Assembly (NCBI GenBank): GCA_023412665.1
Contig: JAEZCA010000005.1
Location: forward strand, 1 to 27,922
Length of the DNA: 27,922 bases
From: Bacillota bacterium
GTDB lineage: Bacteria > Bacillota > Clostridia > Acetivibrionales > DTU013
Direction of reading: 5' to 3'
The notes below the pieces were generated by a model. That model was not told where the DNA came from. It was given only the letters and a program-made list of their open reading frames with translations, and ran no database searches. Positions 7,167 through 14,881 of this stretch are shown here, one piece after another. A program made the position numbers and the translations under genes. Position 1 is the stretch's first letter. The number at the start of each line of letters is the position of its first letter.

Positions 7167-7889
7167 TCATGTCAGCAGAACAGGAGCAAAACCCAGGTGG
7201 TCGGCTGAAACGAGCCTGAAGCTTATGCCCTCATAAATTCCTTCAATCGCGTCTCTACAAGCATCTCCATGAAGATGCCCGTATATACAGAGCTGCACCT
7301 CATATTTCTTCATTATATCTATAAAGCCGGAAAACTCACCCTTTGAATTGAACGGAGGATAATGCAGCGCGACAATGATCCGTCCTTTGCTTTGAGAATC
7401 AAGGGATCCCGCCGCCGCTCCGGCATTTTTCAGCGATAATTCAAGCCTCTGGAGTTCTCTTCGATATATCTTTTCGTCCTCGGCTCCAAACCCGGTCTCT
7501 CCCGGCATCTCCCATCCCCTGGTGCCGCATATCACAGCTCCCCGGGCACAGTAGCTGTTGTTATGCATAAAGCTGATTGAATCAAAACCGTTCTCATTGA
7601 GGAATTTATCCAGCTTGCTTTTTGTAGTCCACCAATAGTCATGGTTGCCTTTTGAGATGATCTTCCTGCCCGGCAGCCCGTGTATGAACCTGAAATCCTC
7701 ATATGCCTGCTCCAGGTAGGTTGCCCACGATATATCCCCCGGTACTATCACATAGTCATCCCCGGTGACTGTGGAGCGCCAGTTTTCCTCAAGCTTGCTC
7801 ATATAATTGGCCCATCTGGCCCCGAATACATCCATGGGCTTGTCGACACTCCAAGCCAGATGCAGATCGGATATTGCATAAACCGCCAT
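7167..7889 (-). CDS. Metallophosphoesterase (calcineurin-like phosphohydrolase), substrate unknown
   Basis: The 240-residue soluble protein has the ordered metal-binding motifs of the calcineurin-like superfamily: DLH (Asp8, His10), GDISW (Asp52), GNHDYW (Asn82, His83), a later LHYPPF, and GHLHG near the C-terminus. This is a complete two-metal active site, so it should be an active phosphohydrolase. The length and the GDISWA and GNHDYWW wording resemble a family of predicted phosphohydrolases common in Firmicutes whose natural substrate is not established. The start at 7889 has AAAGGAA about 8 nt upstream. It follows uvrC on the same strand; the 44-bp gap contains a GGGACAGTTCT-type element. 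Confidence 0.85.
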   Translation of the reverse strand: MAVYAISDLHLAWSVDKPMDVFGARWANYMSKLEENWRSTVTGDDYVIVPGDISWATYLEQAYEDFRFIHGLPGRKIISKGNHDYWWTTKSKLDKFLNENGFDSISFMHNNSYCARGAVICGTRGWEMPGETGFGAEDEKIYRRELQRLELSLKNAGAAAGSLDSQSKGRIIVALHYPPFNSKGEFSGFIDIMKKYEVQLCIYGHLHGDACRDAIEGIYEGISFRLVSADHLGFAPVLLT

Positions 7890-7907
7890 GCCTGAAATTC
7901 CTTTCTA

Positions 7908-7924
7908 TGGGGACAGTTCTCCCA
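7908..7924 (+). repeat. GGGGACAGTTCTCCC element
   Basis: A 17-base copy of the GGGACAGTTCT family lies between uvrC and the metallophosphoesterase gene, here in plus orientation. Its ends TGGG and CCCA make it a short imperfect palindrome. It matches the core of the tandem copies at 1754-1785. Confidence 0.5.
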
Positions 7925-7933
7925 AATCTGATA

Positions 7934-9859
7934 TTACCTGATCGATCTGAAAAATTCATATAGCTTTTCCGCCATAGGCCTGCTGATACCCTCGACCGCC
8001 TCCAGATCGTCTACGCCGGCCTGCCTCATACGGCTCACAGAGCCAAAATGCTTCAGCAGCGCTTTCTTTCGTTTAGGTCCGATACCCTCTGCTTCATCAA
8101 GTATGGACTTTGAATATCTTTTTGCTCTAAGCTTCTTATTATAATCTAATGCGAACCTATGAGCCTCATCCTGTATGGAGGTCACAAACCTCAGCACATT
8201 CAGATTGGATGTGAGATCGATCTCACGGTCCGAAAGCACCAGGCCTCTGGTTCTGTGCCTGTCGTCCTTGACCATGCCGCACAGGGGCACAGTAACTCCT
8301 ATTTCATCAAAAACCTTCCCGATTGCATTCACATGTCCCAGGCCTCCGTCGAGCATTATCAGGTCAGGAAGCCTGCTGAACTTCTTTTCACTGCTTGTAT
8401 CCTCCTTTGCAATCGCAGACCCGTCAGCCATATCAGACCCTCCGGCATCCTCTATTTGCCTCGCCTTATCCGACTCCTTCTGCCTCTCAGCTTCGGCATG
8501 CTTGAATCTCCGGTAAAGGACCTCCTGCATGCTGGCATAGTCGTTCTGTATTTCGGCAGACCGTACCTTGAAGCGCCTGTATTCCTTTTTAGCCGCCTTC
8601 CCATCTTCGAATACGACCATGGAGGCAACTATCTCAGACGAACCGGTATTGGATATGTCGTAGGCCTCTATTCTTCGAGGGATTTCATCAAGCCCGAGTA
8701 AACCAGCCATTTCACGCAGTCCCTCCTGAACTCCGTCAGGCTGTGAGGCTTTTTCAGTGAATCGCTTGAGCTCGATCCTGGCGTTTTCAGACACCATCTC
8801 CACCATGTGCAGCTTTTCGCCTCTCTGCGGAACCTTCACATGCACTCTTGTCCCTCTTCGTGAGCTCAGCCAGTCTTCCACCAGGTCCTTATCCTCAAAG
8901 TCTACTGCTATAATGATCTCAGAGGGGATAATATCCGCCGTTCCATAAAACTGCTTGAGGAAGGACGGCGCTGTTTCCTGGAGCTCAGCCTCACCGGTTC
9001 CTTCTATTATATAAAACTCCCTGCCCAGGAGCTTTCCACCCCTGATAAAAAAGATCTGGACGCAGGTATCTGTTTTGTCTGCCGCAAATCCTATTATGTC
9101 CTGATCCATACCCGCTACTGACAGTACCTTCTGCTCCTGAGTGATGTGTCTGAGGCCTGTCAGCTTGTTCCTGAGGGCTGCGGCACGTTCGAATTCCAGC
9201 TTGTCTGACGCTTCCTGCATTTGCTTTTCTATCTTGGCTATGATCACATCCTGCTTCCCATCCAGAAAAGAGCAAATATCACGGACAACAGCACGGTACT
9301 CGTCTATCCCCACCTTCCCTGAACAGGGACCGAGGCACTGGCCGATGTGGTAATTCAGGCATGGCCTGCTCTTCCCGATGTCTCTGGGCAGCACCCGTTT
9401 ACAGGTGCGTATCGGGAATACCTTCTTTATCAGACTAATTGTTTCCCGGACTGAAATAACGTTGGAATATGGACCAAAGTAACGAGCTCCATCCTTGTCG
9501 ACCCGCCTTGTCATAAAGATGCGCGGATACTCCTCATTCATGGTGATCTTGATGTATGGATATGATTTGTCGTCCTTGAGCAGTATATTGTATCTTGGCT
9601 TTTTGTCCTTGATCAGGTTACATTCCAGTATCAGCGCCTCAAGCTCTGTATCGGTGACTATATACTCAAACTCTTTTATCCTCGCCACCATTGCAGTTAC
9701 CTTGGGAGTATGTGCCGCAGATGTCTGAAAATACTGTCTAACCCTGTTTTTCAGCACCCTGGCTTTACCGACATATATAACATTGCCGGTTTCATCCTTC
9801 ATAAGATAAACGCCCGGTTTATCAGGCAGTTTTTTGAGTTCTTCCTGAATATCAAACAT
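7934..9859 (-). CDS. uvrC: Excinuclease ABC subunit C
   Basis: UvrC makes both incisions around a DNA lesion once UvrB is loaded, in nucleotide excision repair. The 641-residue protein has the N-terminal GIY-YIG nuclease (GVY at 16-18, YVG at 29-31, Arg39), a cysteine-containing segment around CLNYHIGQCLGPC, a UVR domain (DKLEFERAAALRNKL), the RNase H-like C-terminal nuclease with LIMLDGGLGHVNA, and paired helix-hairpin-helix motifs (EAEGIGPKRKKALL, AVEGISRPMAEKL). A low-complexity charged insert of about 35 residues (AERQKESDKARQIEDAGG region) precedes the second nuclease. The ATG at 9859 lies only 3 nt after the stop of the crh-like gene, so the two are co-transcribed and probably translationally coupled. 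Confidence 0.98.
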   Translation of the reverse strand: MFDIQEELKKLPDKPGVYLMKDETGNVIYVGKARVLKNRVRQYFQTSAAHTPKVTAMVARIKEFEYIVTDTELEALILECNLIKDKKPRYNILLKDDKSYPYIKITMNEEYPRIFMTRRVDKDGARYFGPYSNVISVRETISLIKKVFPIRTCKRVLPRDIGKSRPCLNYHIGQCLGPCSGKVGIDEYRAVVRDICSFLDGKQDVIIAKIEKQMQEASDKLEFERAAALRNKLTGLRHITQEQKVLSVAGMDQDIIGFAADKTDTCVQIFFIRGGKLLGREFYIIEGTGEAELQETAPSFLKQFYGTADIIPSEIIIAVDFEDKDLVEDWLSSRRGTRVHVKVPQRGEKLHMVEMVSENARIELKRFTEKASQPDGVQEGLREMAGLLGLDEIPRRIEAYDISNTGSSEIVASMVVFEDGKAAKKEYRRFKVRSAEIQNDYASMQEVLYRRFKHAEAERQKESDKARQIEDAGGSDMADGSAIAKEDTSSEKKFSRLPDLIMLDGGLGHVNAIGKVFDEIGVTVPLCGMVKDDRHRTRGLVLSDREIDLTSNLNVLRFVTSIQDEAHRFALDYNKKLRAKRYSKSILDEAEGIGPKRKKALLKHFGSVSRMRQAGVDDLEAVEGISRPMAEKLYEFFRSIR

Positions 9860-9862
9860 GAC

Positions 9863-10132
9863 CTAGTTATTACCACCCATGTCCGTAAGTAAATAGCCTT
9901 CCAGTTCAGAAGCTGCCTGCGCTTCATCCTCGCCCTCTGCAGATAGCGTTATGACCGTATCGCGCCCTATTCCCAGCGACAGCACGCCAAGCAGGCTCTT
10001 GCCGTTTGCTTTTCTTTCAGCCTTCTCTATCCATATATTCGCTTTATAGCTTGATGCCTTTTGAATAAATAATGCTGCTGATTTTGACTGCAGCCCTTGA
10101 GGGTTCTTTATTGTAATTTCCTTTATTATCAT
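9863..10132 (-). CDS. crh: HPr-family protein of the Crh type (Gln15, Ser46)
   Basis: The 89-residue protein has the HPr fold but carries Gln at position 15 (NPQGLQSK) where true HPr has the phosphorylatable His, so it should not accept phosphate from PTS enzyme I. The regulatory Ser46 is kept in NGKSLLGVLSLGI. This pattern matches Bacillus Crh, which after Ser46 phosphorylation by HPr kinase acts as a CcpA co-repressor and does not transport sugar. The ATG at 10132 has GGAGG 7 nt upstream. It leads the uvrC operon. In relatives it lies by hprK, rapZ and whiA genes, but here the upstream side is the sugar-use block. Gene symbol by residue pattern; a Clostridia-specific HPr paralogue with another role is possible. 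Confidence 0.85.
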   Translation of the reverse strand: MIIKEITIKNPQGLQSKSAALFIQKASSYKANIWIEKAERKANGKSLLGVLSLGIGRDTVITLSAEGEDEAQAASELEGYLLTDMGGNN

Positions 10133-10174
10133 TTTTAAACCTCCGTACAGTTATACTTTCCTCTATTGCCAACA

Positions 10175-10183
10175 ATTATAGCA
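10175..10183 (-). promoter_or_regulatory. Extended -10 promoter for crh-uvrC
   Basis: On the minus strand TGCTATAAT (10183-10175) is a perfect -10 with the TGN extension; no good -35 is seen 16-18 bp upstream. The start would be near 10168, about 36 nt before the crh-like ATG. The 296-bp divergent region 10133-10428 also holds the shared promoter element of the sugar operon; the middle part (about 10190-10315) shows nothing I can name. Confidence 0.65.
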
Positions 10184-10319
10184 AATGTCCGGAAATTGCG
10201 CCATATAATATTTCATGAAGGAATTTATTATCCTTCTCCCATCCGGAACCGAACAAATTGTGATCATCGTACTGTTCCAATCAAACTGCTCATACATAAA
10301 TCACTATAACATAAGACAA

Positions 10320-10368
10320 GAAATAGTAAAGTTGTGTACTACGATATGATATAGTCACATGCTATACT
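10320..10368 (+). promoter_or_regulatory. Regulated promoter of the isomerase-aldolase-kinase operon (shared 49-bp element, copy 1)
   Basis: The element reads GAAATAGTA, 5 bases, GTGTACTACGA, 15 bases, TGCTATACT. The last block is an extended -10 (TATACT at 10363-10368), with a start site near 10375 and a leader of about 55 nt. No -35 consensus is present at 17-18 bp. Instead a dyad TAGTA-8 nt-TACTA (10324-10341) covers roughly -51 to -34, the usual place for an activator. The same blocks with the same spacing occur before the permease operon at 18702-18750. The YesN-type regulator in this window is the obvious candidate to bind it, but that is inferred. Confidence 0.8.
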
Positions 10369-10428
10369 GACAATGATTTATATCTTATATTTATAATCTA
10401 GATTCTATGATATAGGAGAGAAAATATC

Positions 10429-10965
10429 ATGAATAATAACTCTCGATTTGCTGAAGTAAAAAGTAAGGCATTAGAAATCTATGAAAGGGCAGGCATCGTG
10501 CTCCGAGACGACGAAAAAGAGAATATTGAAATAGTTGATTTCGGATTGAATGATCTGGAACGAACAGGACTGATATTAGTTACGTTTATCAATACAAGCA
10601 GATGCTGTGCTAAGGAAATGGTTCTGTTACCTGGCCAGACATGTCCCGAGCACAGACATCCCCCTGTAGACAATAGCCCTGGTAAGGAAGAAACCTTCCG
10701 CTGCAGGTGGGGTGAAGTTTATCTATACGTTGAAGGTGAACCGGAAAAGTCTCCGATAGCTGCTCCTCCAAAAGGCAGAGAGAGGTCATATTCGGTATGG
10801 CATGAAGTAAAACTGGAGCCGGGCCAGCAATATACAATCTACCCCGACACCAGACATTGGTTTCAGGCCGGTCCTGAGGGAGCCGTCATTTCAGAATTTT
10901 CAACAACAAGTATTGACGAAAAAGATATTTTCACAGACAGCGAAATTATCAGAACACCTAAATAG
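10429..10965 (+). CDS. D-lyxose isomerase family cupin (YdaE-like sugar isomerase)
   Basis: The 178-residue single-domain cupin resembles the D-lyxose ketol-isomerases (Bacillus YdaE group), which convert D-lyxose to D-xylulose and often D-mannose to D-fructose with a divalent metal. The metal site is visible: CPEHRHP supplies His75 and His77, GKEETF supplies a Glu (88, or 87), and YPDTRHWFQAG supplies His143. The length fits this short family. The ATG has AGGAG 10 nt upstream and follows the regulated promoter. It is the first gene of an operon with a class II aldolase and a sugar kinase-family gene, which supports a role in making a ketose. The true substrate cannot be read from the sequence. 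Confidence 0.85.
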   Translation: MNNNSRFAEVKSKALEIYERAGIVLRDDEKENIEIVDFGLNDLERTGLILVTFINTSRCCAKEMVLLPGQTCPEHRHPPVDNSPGKEETFRCRWGEVYLYVEGEPEKSPIAAPPKGRERSYSVWHEVKLEPGQQYTIYPDTRHWFQAGPEGAVISEFSTTSIDEKDIFTDSEIIRTPK

Positions 10966-11043
10966 ATGAGTTGATAGCAAATCAAATAAAGATCGAAAAA
11001 CAGTACGTAAACCAAAAAAATTTCTTGATTGGGAGGACATATT

Positions 11044-11892
11044 ATGGAAATAGTACCAATGGCAAAATTATTAGAAAAATCACATGGTGAATATGCGGTC
11101 GCAGCTATTAACTGCTGCAATCTGGAAAATATTCGCGATGTTCTGGAAGTAGCTGAAGAACAACATTCACCTATTATCATTCAAGCAGCTCCGCAAGAAG
11201 CATTGTATGCAGATCCGAAGGCTTTTACAGAGGTAGTCAGAGCTATCGGAGCAGGAAAAAATATCACTGCAGCTATTCATCTGGATCATGGTGACAGCTA
11301 TGAAATTGCTGCAAAATGCGTGCAGGGTGGTTTCTCTTCTGTAATGTTTGACGGATCTCTTCTTCCGTTTGAGGAGAACATCAGAATTTCCAGGCAGGTC
11401 TCTGAATTGGCGCATTGCGTCGGCATCAGTACAGAGGTGGAATTGGGCACTATCGGTCAGACAACTGAAATGGGAGAGCATATCGAACAAGACTATATGA
11501 CTGATCCTGACCTGGCACAGGAACTGGTTAAGGCAACTAATCCCGACTGTCTGGCTGTTGCGATCGGAAATGCCCACGGATTATACAAGTTCACACCAAA
11601 TCTGGACTTTGACCGTCTAAATGAAATCCAACGCAAAGTAAGTATTCCTCTTGTGCTGCATGGCGGTACCGGTTTGCCTCCGGAGCAAATCACACGCGCT
11701 ATAAAAATGGGCGTGGCAAAAGTAAATTTCTCCACTGTTACTCGCGTTGCGTGGATCAAAGCAGTAAAGCAATATTTATCTGAAAATCCGGAAGATCAAA
11801 TGACGATGAACATCATTGGGGCAGGGTCAATTGCATTCAAGCAAACTATCCGTGACTGTATAAAAATGGTAGGTTCAGCAAATCGAATATAA
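11044..11892 (+). CDS. Class II fructose/tagatose-bisphosphate aldolase family protein
   Basis: This zinc-dependent aldolase family splits ketose phosphates to dihydroxyacetone phosphate and an aldehyde. The 282 residues carry AIHLDHG (catalytic Asp81, zinc His82), EVELGTIG (Glu133), GNAHGLYK (zinc His178), LVLHGGTGLP (zinc His206) and GVAKVNFST (Asn228), so the active site is complete. It looks closer to the GatY/KbaY/FbaA group of about 285 residues than to long FbaA enzymes. The ATG at 11044 is right because GGGAGGA lies 6 nt upstream; the in-frame TTG at 11029 overlaps that site. It lies between the isomerase gene (78 nt upstream) and the kinase gene. The substrate is probably the phosphorylated ketose made by those two enzymes, which is an inference. 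Confidence 0.93.
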   Translation: MEIVPMAKLLEKSHGEYAVAAINCCNLENIRDVLEVAEEQHSPIIIQAAPQEALYADPKAFTEVVRAIGAGKNITAAIHLDHGDSYEIAAKCVQGGFSSVMFDGSLLPFEENIRISRQVSELAHCVGISTEVELGTIGQTTEMGEHIEQDYMTDPDLAQELVKATNPDCLAVAIGNAHGLYKFTPNLDFDRLNEIQRKVSIPLVLHGGTGLPPEQITRAIKMGVAKVNFSTVTRVAWIKAVKQYLSENPEDQMTMNIIGAGSIAFKQTIRDCIKMVGSANRI

Positions 11893-11951
11893 CGATGCTG
11901 CACAAAGAGCAATGCAGTTTATACCAAAAGCCTGGAAGGATGTTATTTTCC

Positions 11952-13265
11952 ATGACTAATATTAATCATATATATAATTGCGCAGCTAATACTCTATGCC
12001 AATTGCATAATGCAGCAAAGGACAATTGCCAGCTGATCGGTGCGGGATATACAAGCAATTTGGACAAAATCACAAACAATTCCCTCCATACTATAAATGA
12101 ATTGCTAAAAAAGTATACCTGCACACAGAATAGAAAACCGGGCTCAGCATTAAGCGGCCCGGTAGATTTTTTAGAAGCTGTACTTTATTATGCTTCCAGG
12201 GGCTTGGGTGCTGAATTTTCTATAACATCCGAGCTCTCACATTTTCTTGCCACAAATTTCGTATGTCATGATGGTATTGGAGGAACAGCTGCACAATCTG
12301 CAATGGCAATAGGAACCTTGGGATATCCTGTAATACTCCACCAGACCGATAGCAGCGTTGAGTTAGTACGGCAATTACAGCAGGCAAACCTGTATCTTGT
12401 CGATAACGGGGAGATCATTCATTGCACAAAACATAGCGGTACTACTTCGCCTATGCCACATTATATAATACAGCTGCAAAAAGGGTCACACCTTTATGCT
12501 AATGGCCGGGATATATTAATACCTGAATCAAATCGTCTTATTTTTAACTTTGATTCAATAAACCCTGTGTTAAAGCTGAACTCTGATTATCTTAATTTTA
12601 TCGAACACAATGCACATAGATTTTGTTCACATATCATTTCAGGGTTTAATGTGATTTCTGATGATAGTGTTTTAGAGCAAAGAATCGGGATGATAATAGA
12701 TCATCTTAAAAAAACCAGATTAGCCAACCCCGAAATTATTTTCTATTTTGAAGATGCATTTTATTATAGCATGCAGAAGAAAGTTGAACTATATCATAAA
12801 TTAATACCGTATGTTGATATATTAAGCCTTAACGAAGAAGAACTGGTCCAATTGGCAGAGCTATCATCATTTTCTATCGAAGCTGACAGCCCATTGAACA
12901 TCGTTAGGGCTGTCGAACATTTGGTATCTTGCTTTGGCCCGCGGATGGGCATTGTGCTCCATACAAAAAACTATTCTATGTACCTCGGGAGAAAAACCAA
13001 AGCTGACATGCAAAAAGGCCTAGCAGCAGGAAATCTTGTAGCTGCAGCAAAGGCATTAACGGGTCAGTATGGCACCGTTCAGACAATAATGGAGTGTCTG
13101 AATATGCCTCTTAGCCAATATGGAATGTTATTTTGCAAGGAACTGCAGAATATACCCTTGAATTATCAAATCAATATTGTACCTACAAAATATATTGAGG
13201 CACCTCAATTCACGATTGGTCTTGGTGATTCCTTTATCGGTGGTATTCAAACCTGCTTCCTGTAA
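11952..13265 (+). CDS. ADP-dependent phosphofructokinase/glucokinase family sugar kinase
   Basis: The protein matches the archaeal-type ADP-dependent sugar kinase family in ordered motifs: a GGTAAQSAMA glycine segment, SHIISGFNVI, an acidic FEDAF segment in the position of the family NXXE region, VDILSLNEEEL (typical NExEL), VLHTKNYSMYL, AAAKALTG, and near the C-terminus VPTKYIEAPQFTIGLGDSF, where GxGD holds the catalytic Asp426. These enzymes use ADP, not ATP, as phosphoryl donor. The ATG at 11952 gives 437 residues and has GGAAGGA 11 nt upstream; an ATG at 11895, 2 nt after the aldolase stop, gives 456 residues but has no ribosome binding site. The sugar specificity is unknown; with the isomerase and aldolase it probably phosphorylates a ketose. 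Family sure, nucleotide donor inferred. Confidence 0.85.
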   Translation: MTNINHIYNCAANTLCQLHNAAKDNCQLIGAGYTSNLDKITNNSLHTINELLKKYTCTQNRKPGSALSGPVDFLEAVLYYASRGLGAEFSITSELSHFLATNFVCHDGIGGTAAQSAMAIGTLGYPVILHQTDSSVELVRQLQQANLYLVDNGEIIHCTKHSGTTSPMPHYIIQLQKGSHLYANGRDILIPESNRLIFNFDSINPVLKLNSDYLNFIEHNAHRFCSHIISGFNVISDDSVLEQRIGMIIDHLKKTRLANPEIIFYFEDAFYYSMQKKVELYHKLIPYVDILSLNEEELVQLAELSSFSIEADSPLNIVRAVEHLVSCFGPRMGIVLHTKNYSMYLGRKTKADMQKGLAAGNLVAAAKALTGQYGTVQTIMECLNMPLSQYGMLFCKELQNIPLNYQINIVPTKYIEAPQFTIGLGDSFIGGIQTCFL

Positions 13266-13280
13266 AACCAAATCATTAAT

Positions 13281-13325
13281 AAAAGCCATGGATATTAGCT
13301 TTTTAAGCTATTATCCATGGCTTTT
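13281..13325. terminator. Bidirectional terminator between the kinase and oxidoreductase genes
   Basis: AAAAGCCATGGATA (13281-13294) pairs perfectly with its complement at 13312-13325, and the interior TAGCTT/AAGCTA extends the hairpin to about 20 bp. T-runs flank it on both strands. It lies between two convergent genes, so it should stop transcription in both directions. Confidence 0.92.
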
Positions 13326-13354
13326 ACTATTGATTCCCGGATGTGTCAGTTTAA

Positions 13355-14659
13355 TTAATCAAACAGTACAATTCCTTTTTCTATCAGCACCTGCTGTACC
13401 TTTTTATAATCAAGCTTACGGGGATTGACACCAAGCCTGGATGATAGTGCCGCCGCCACGCCTGCCGCTTCTCCGATCGCCATACAGATCGACATTATGC
13501 GATAAGAAGCATGTGCTCTATGTGTCCCAGAAATACATCTTCCACTTAATATCAAGTTATCGATTTTCTCAGGAATAAGACAACGATAAGGTATATCATA
13601 TGGTTTCACGACCTCCGGAAGGCCCTCTGCCTGGCCTCCTCCTGTTGGATTGTGAATGTCTATAACACAATTGGCATCATGTACAACAACATCATTAAAT
13701 CGTCGGCCATTTCGCAGATCATTATCATTTAGAACATACTCTCCGGTAAAGCGCCGGCTCTCTCTCACACCGAGGGTAGAAGCAGTAGTTTTAATATAAC
13801 AGTTTTGATACCCCGGTACATAGCGTCTAAGAAAATCCGTCACCTGTTCGATTTGCTTACGTAACACTAATTCAGCCTGCATCACAGCTCTTGAATCAGT
13901 CGGCAGAACACCATTAGCTTGTGTAGTATTGACATGTCTCTCACCGGGTACGTTACTTTTATACAAGCGTACTGACTGTGTGTTTTCCGGTAAGATACCC
14001 TGTTTGCAGCAGCGTGCAGTAAAATCCAGAAATCTTTCACCTCTTAAAGTTACATTATCTTCCTCACCCTGGCAGGTTAGTGCTGTCGCTTCATCCACAC
14101 CTGCCAATGTATACATGAGAGTTACCGGTTGTGTAAGGCCATCGCCTTCACGTCCGATTTCATATGCAGCACCCGCGAAGTAAGCTGTGTCGCCATCTCC
14201 TGTTGCATCTACCACAATGTCGGCAAGTATGGCGCGCAAGCCCTCTTTTTTTCCCGCAATTACACCCATTACACAATTATTCTCTACAATAGTGTCCACA
14301 ACCGGTGTTTGAAGATATACTTCAACTCCCTCTTTATGCAAAAACTCTATTAGGATACCTTTAGCATTTTCTGTATCGTGCAATCTTCCGGTTATCCCCT
14401 GCATATCATTGAAGCCGACCGAAAGGAGTCCGGTCAATTCATCCCTCATAGTTCCACGGCCGACATTCCCCATTATCGGTCCGACACTACCGACTGTCAG
14501 GTTACCTCCAACCGCCCCATACCGTTCGATAATTGCTGTTCTTGCACCTGTTCGTGCTGCCGCAACCGCAGCACAAATACCTGAAGGCCCTGCTCCCGTT
14601 ACCAGCACATCATATTCGCTTTCTACTGGTACACACTTTTGATAGTTTATATGTTCCAT
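13355..14659 (-). CDS. FAD-dependent oxidoreductase (FAD_oxidored family), substrate unknown
   Basis: The 434-residue flavoprotein begins with a Rossmann FAD-binding motif VTGAGPSGICAAVAAARTGA, then ERYGAVGGN and a later VDATGDGDTAYFAGA, the usual second nucleotide-contact segment. The C-terminal ILSGRCISGTHRAHASYRIM and AIGEAAGVAAAL complete the FAD site. This family is often encoded beside sugar transporters and is thought to oxidise sugar-related substrates, but few members have known reactions. I start at the ATG at 14659 because AGGTGG lies 8 nt upstream and the Rossmann strand then begins near residue 15; an ATG at 14704 has no clear ribosome binding site. It is the last minus-strand gene of the transporter group and faces the kinase gene across a shared terminator. 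Confidence 0.85.
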   Translation of the reverse strand: MEHINYQKCVPVESEYDVLVTGAGPSGICAAVAAARTGARTAIIERYGAVGGNLTVGSVGPIMGNVGRGTMRDELTGLLSVGFNDMQGITGRLHDTENAKGILIEFLHKEGVEVYLQTPVVDTIVENNCVMGVIAGKKEGLRAILADIVVDATGDGDTAYFAGAAYEIGREGDGLTQPVTLMYTLAGVDEATALTCQGEEDNVTLRGERFLDFTARCCKQGILPENTQSVRLYKSNVPGERHVNTTQANGVLPTDSRAVMQAELVLRKQIEQVTDFLRRYVPGYQNCYIKTTASTLGVRESRRFTGEYVLNDNDLRNGRRFNDVVVHDANCVIDIHNPTGGGQAEGLPEVVKPYDIPYRCLIPEKIDNLILSGRCISGTHRAHASYRIMSICMAIGEAAGVAAALSSRLGVNPRKLDYKKVQQVLIEKGIVLFD

Positions 14660-14772
14660 ATATGATTCCACCTTCACCCTCTGCAAATTGATTTCTTCTG
14701 TCATGTGTTCAACTCAAGCCCCTTATTTGGAGTCATTTGAAATATGCAAGTCCATTTGGCGATAAATCTACG

Positions 14773-14847
14773 ATAGGATATCCTCCAGTTAATGGCCGCA
14801 TTAAGCACACTGGCAATACAGGCCGACAAAACCGAAGGACATCCTAT
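14773..14847. repeat. Nested inverted repeats between binding protein and oxidoreductase genes
   Basis: ATAGGATATCCT (14773-14784) and AGGACATCCTAT (14836-14847) are inverted copies matching at 11 of 12 positions. Inside them CCAGT/ACTGG (14785-14813) encloses TAATG/CATTA (14790-14803). No T-run follows on either strand, so this is a weak terminator at best. It may be a processing or stability structure that keeps binding-protein mRNA above the oxidoreductase level, or an operator. The rest of the 222-bp gap (14660-14881) shows nothing else. Confidence 0.55.
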
Positions 14848-14881
14848 TGTATGTAAAAAACTGTACTTCAGAAATTAATTT

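Noticed and set aside
8159..8701. Plus-strand open frame (180 codons) opposite uvrC
   Set aside because: It lies wholly inside uvrC on the other strand, with no conserved motifs or plausible start signals.
10367..10397. Alternative promoter CTGACA with TATAAT before the isomerase gene
   Set aside because: The 19-bp spacer is long and the element is not shared; the conserved extended -10 at 10360-10368 explains the site better. It could still be a secondary promoter.
10133..10428. Riboswitch or attachment site in the crh/isomerase divergent gap
   Set aside because: No conserved riboswitch core, tRNA end or direct repeat was recognisable; only the two promoters can be supported.
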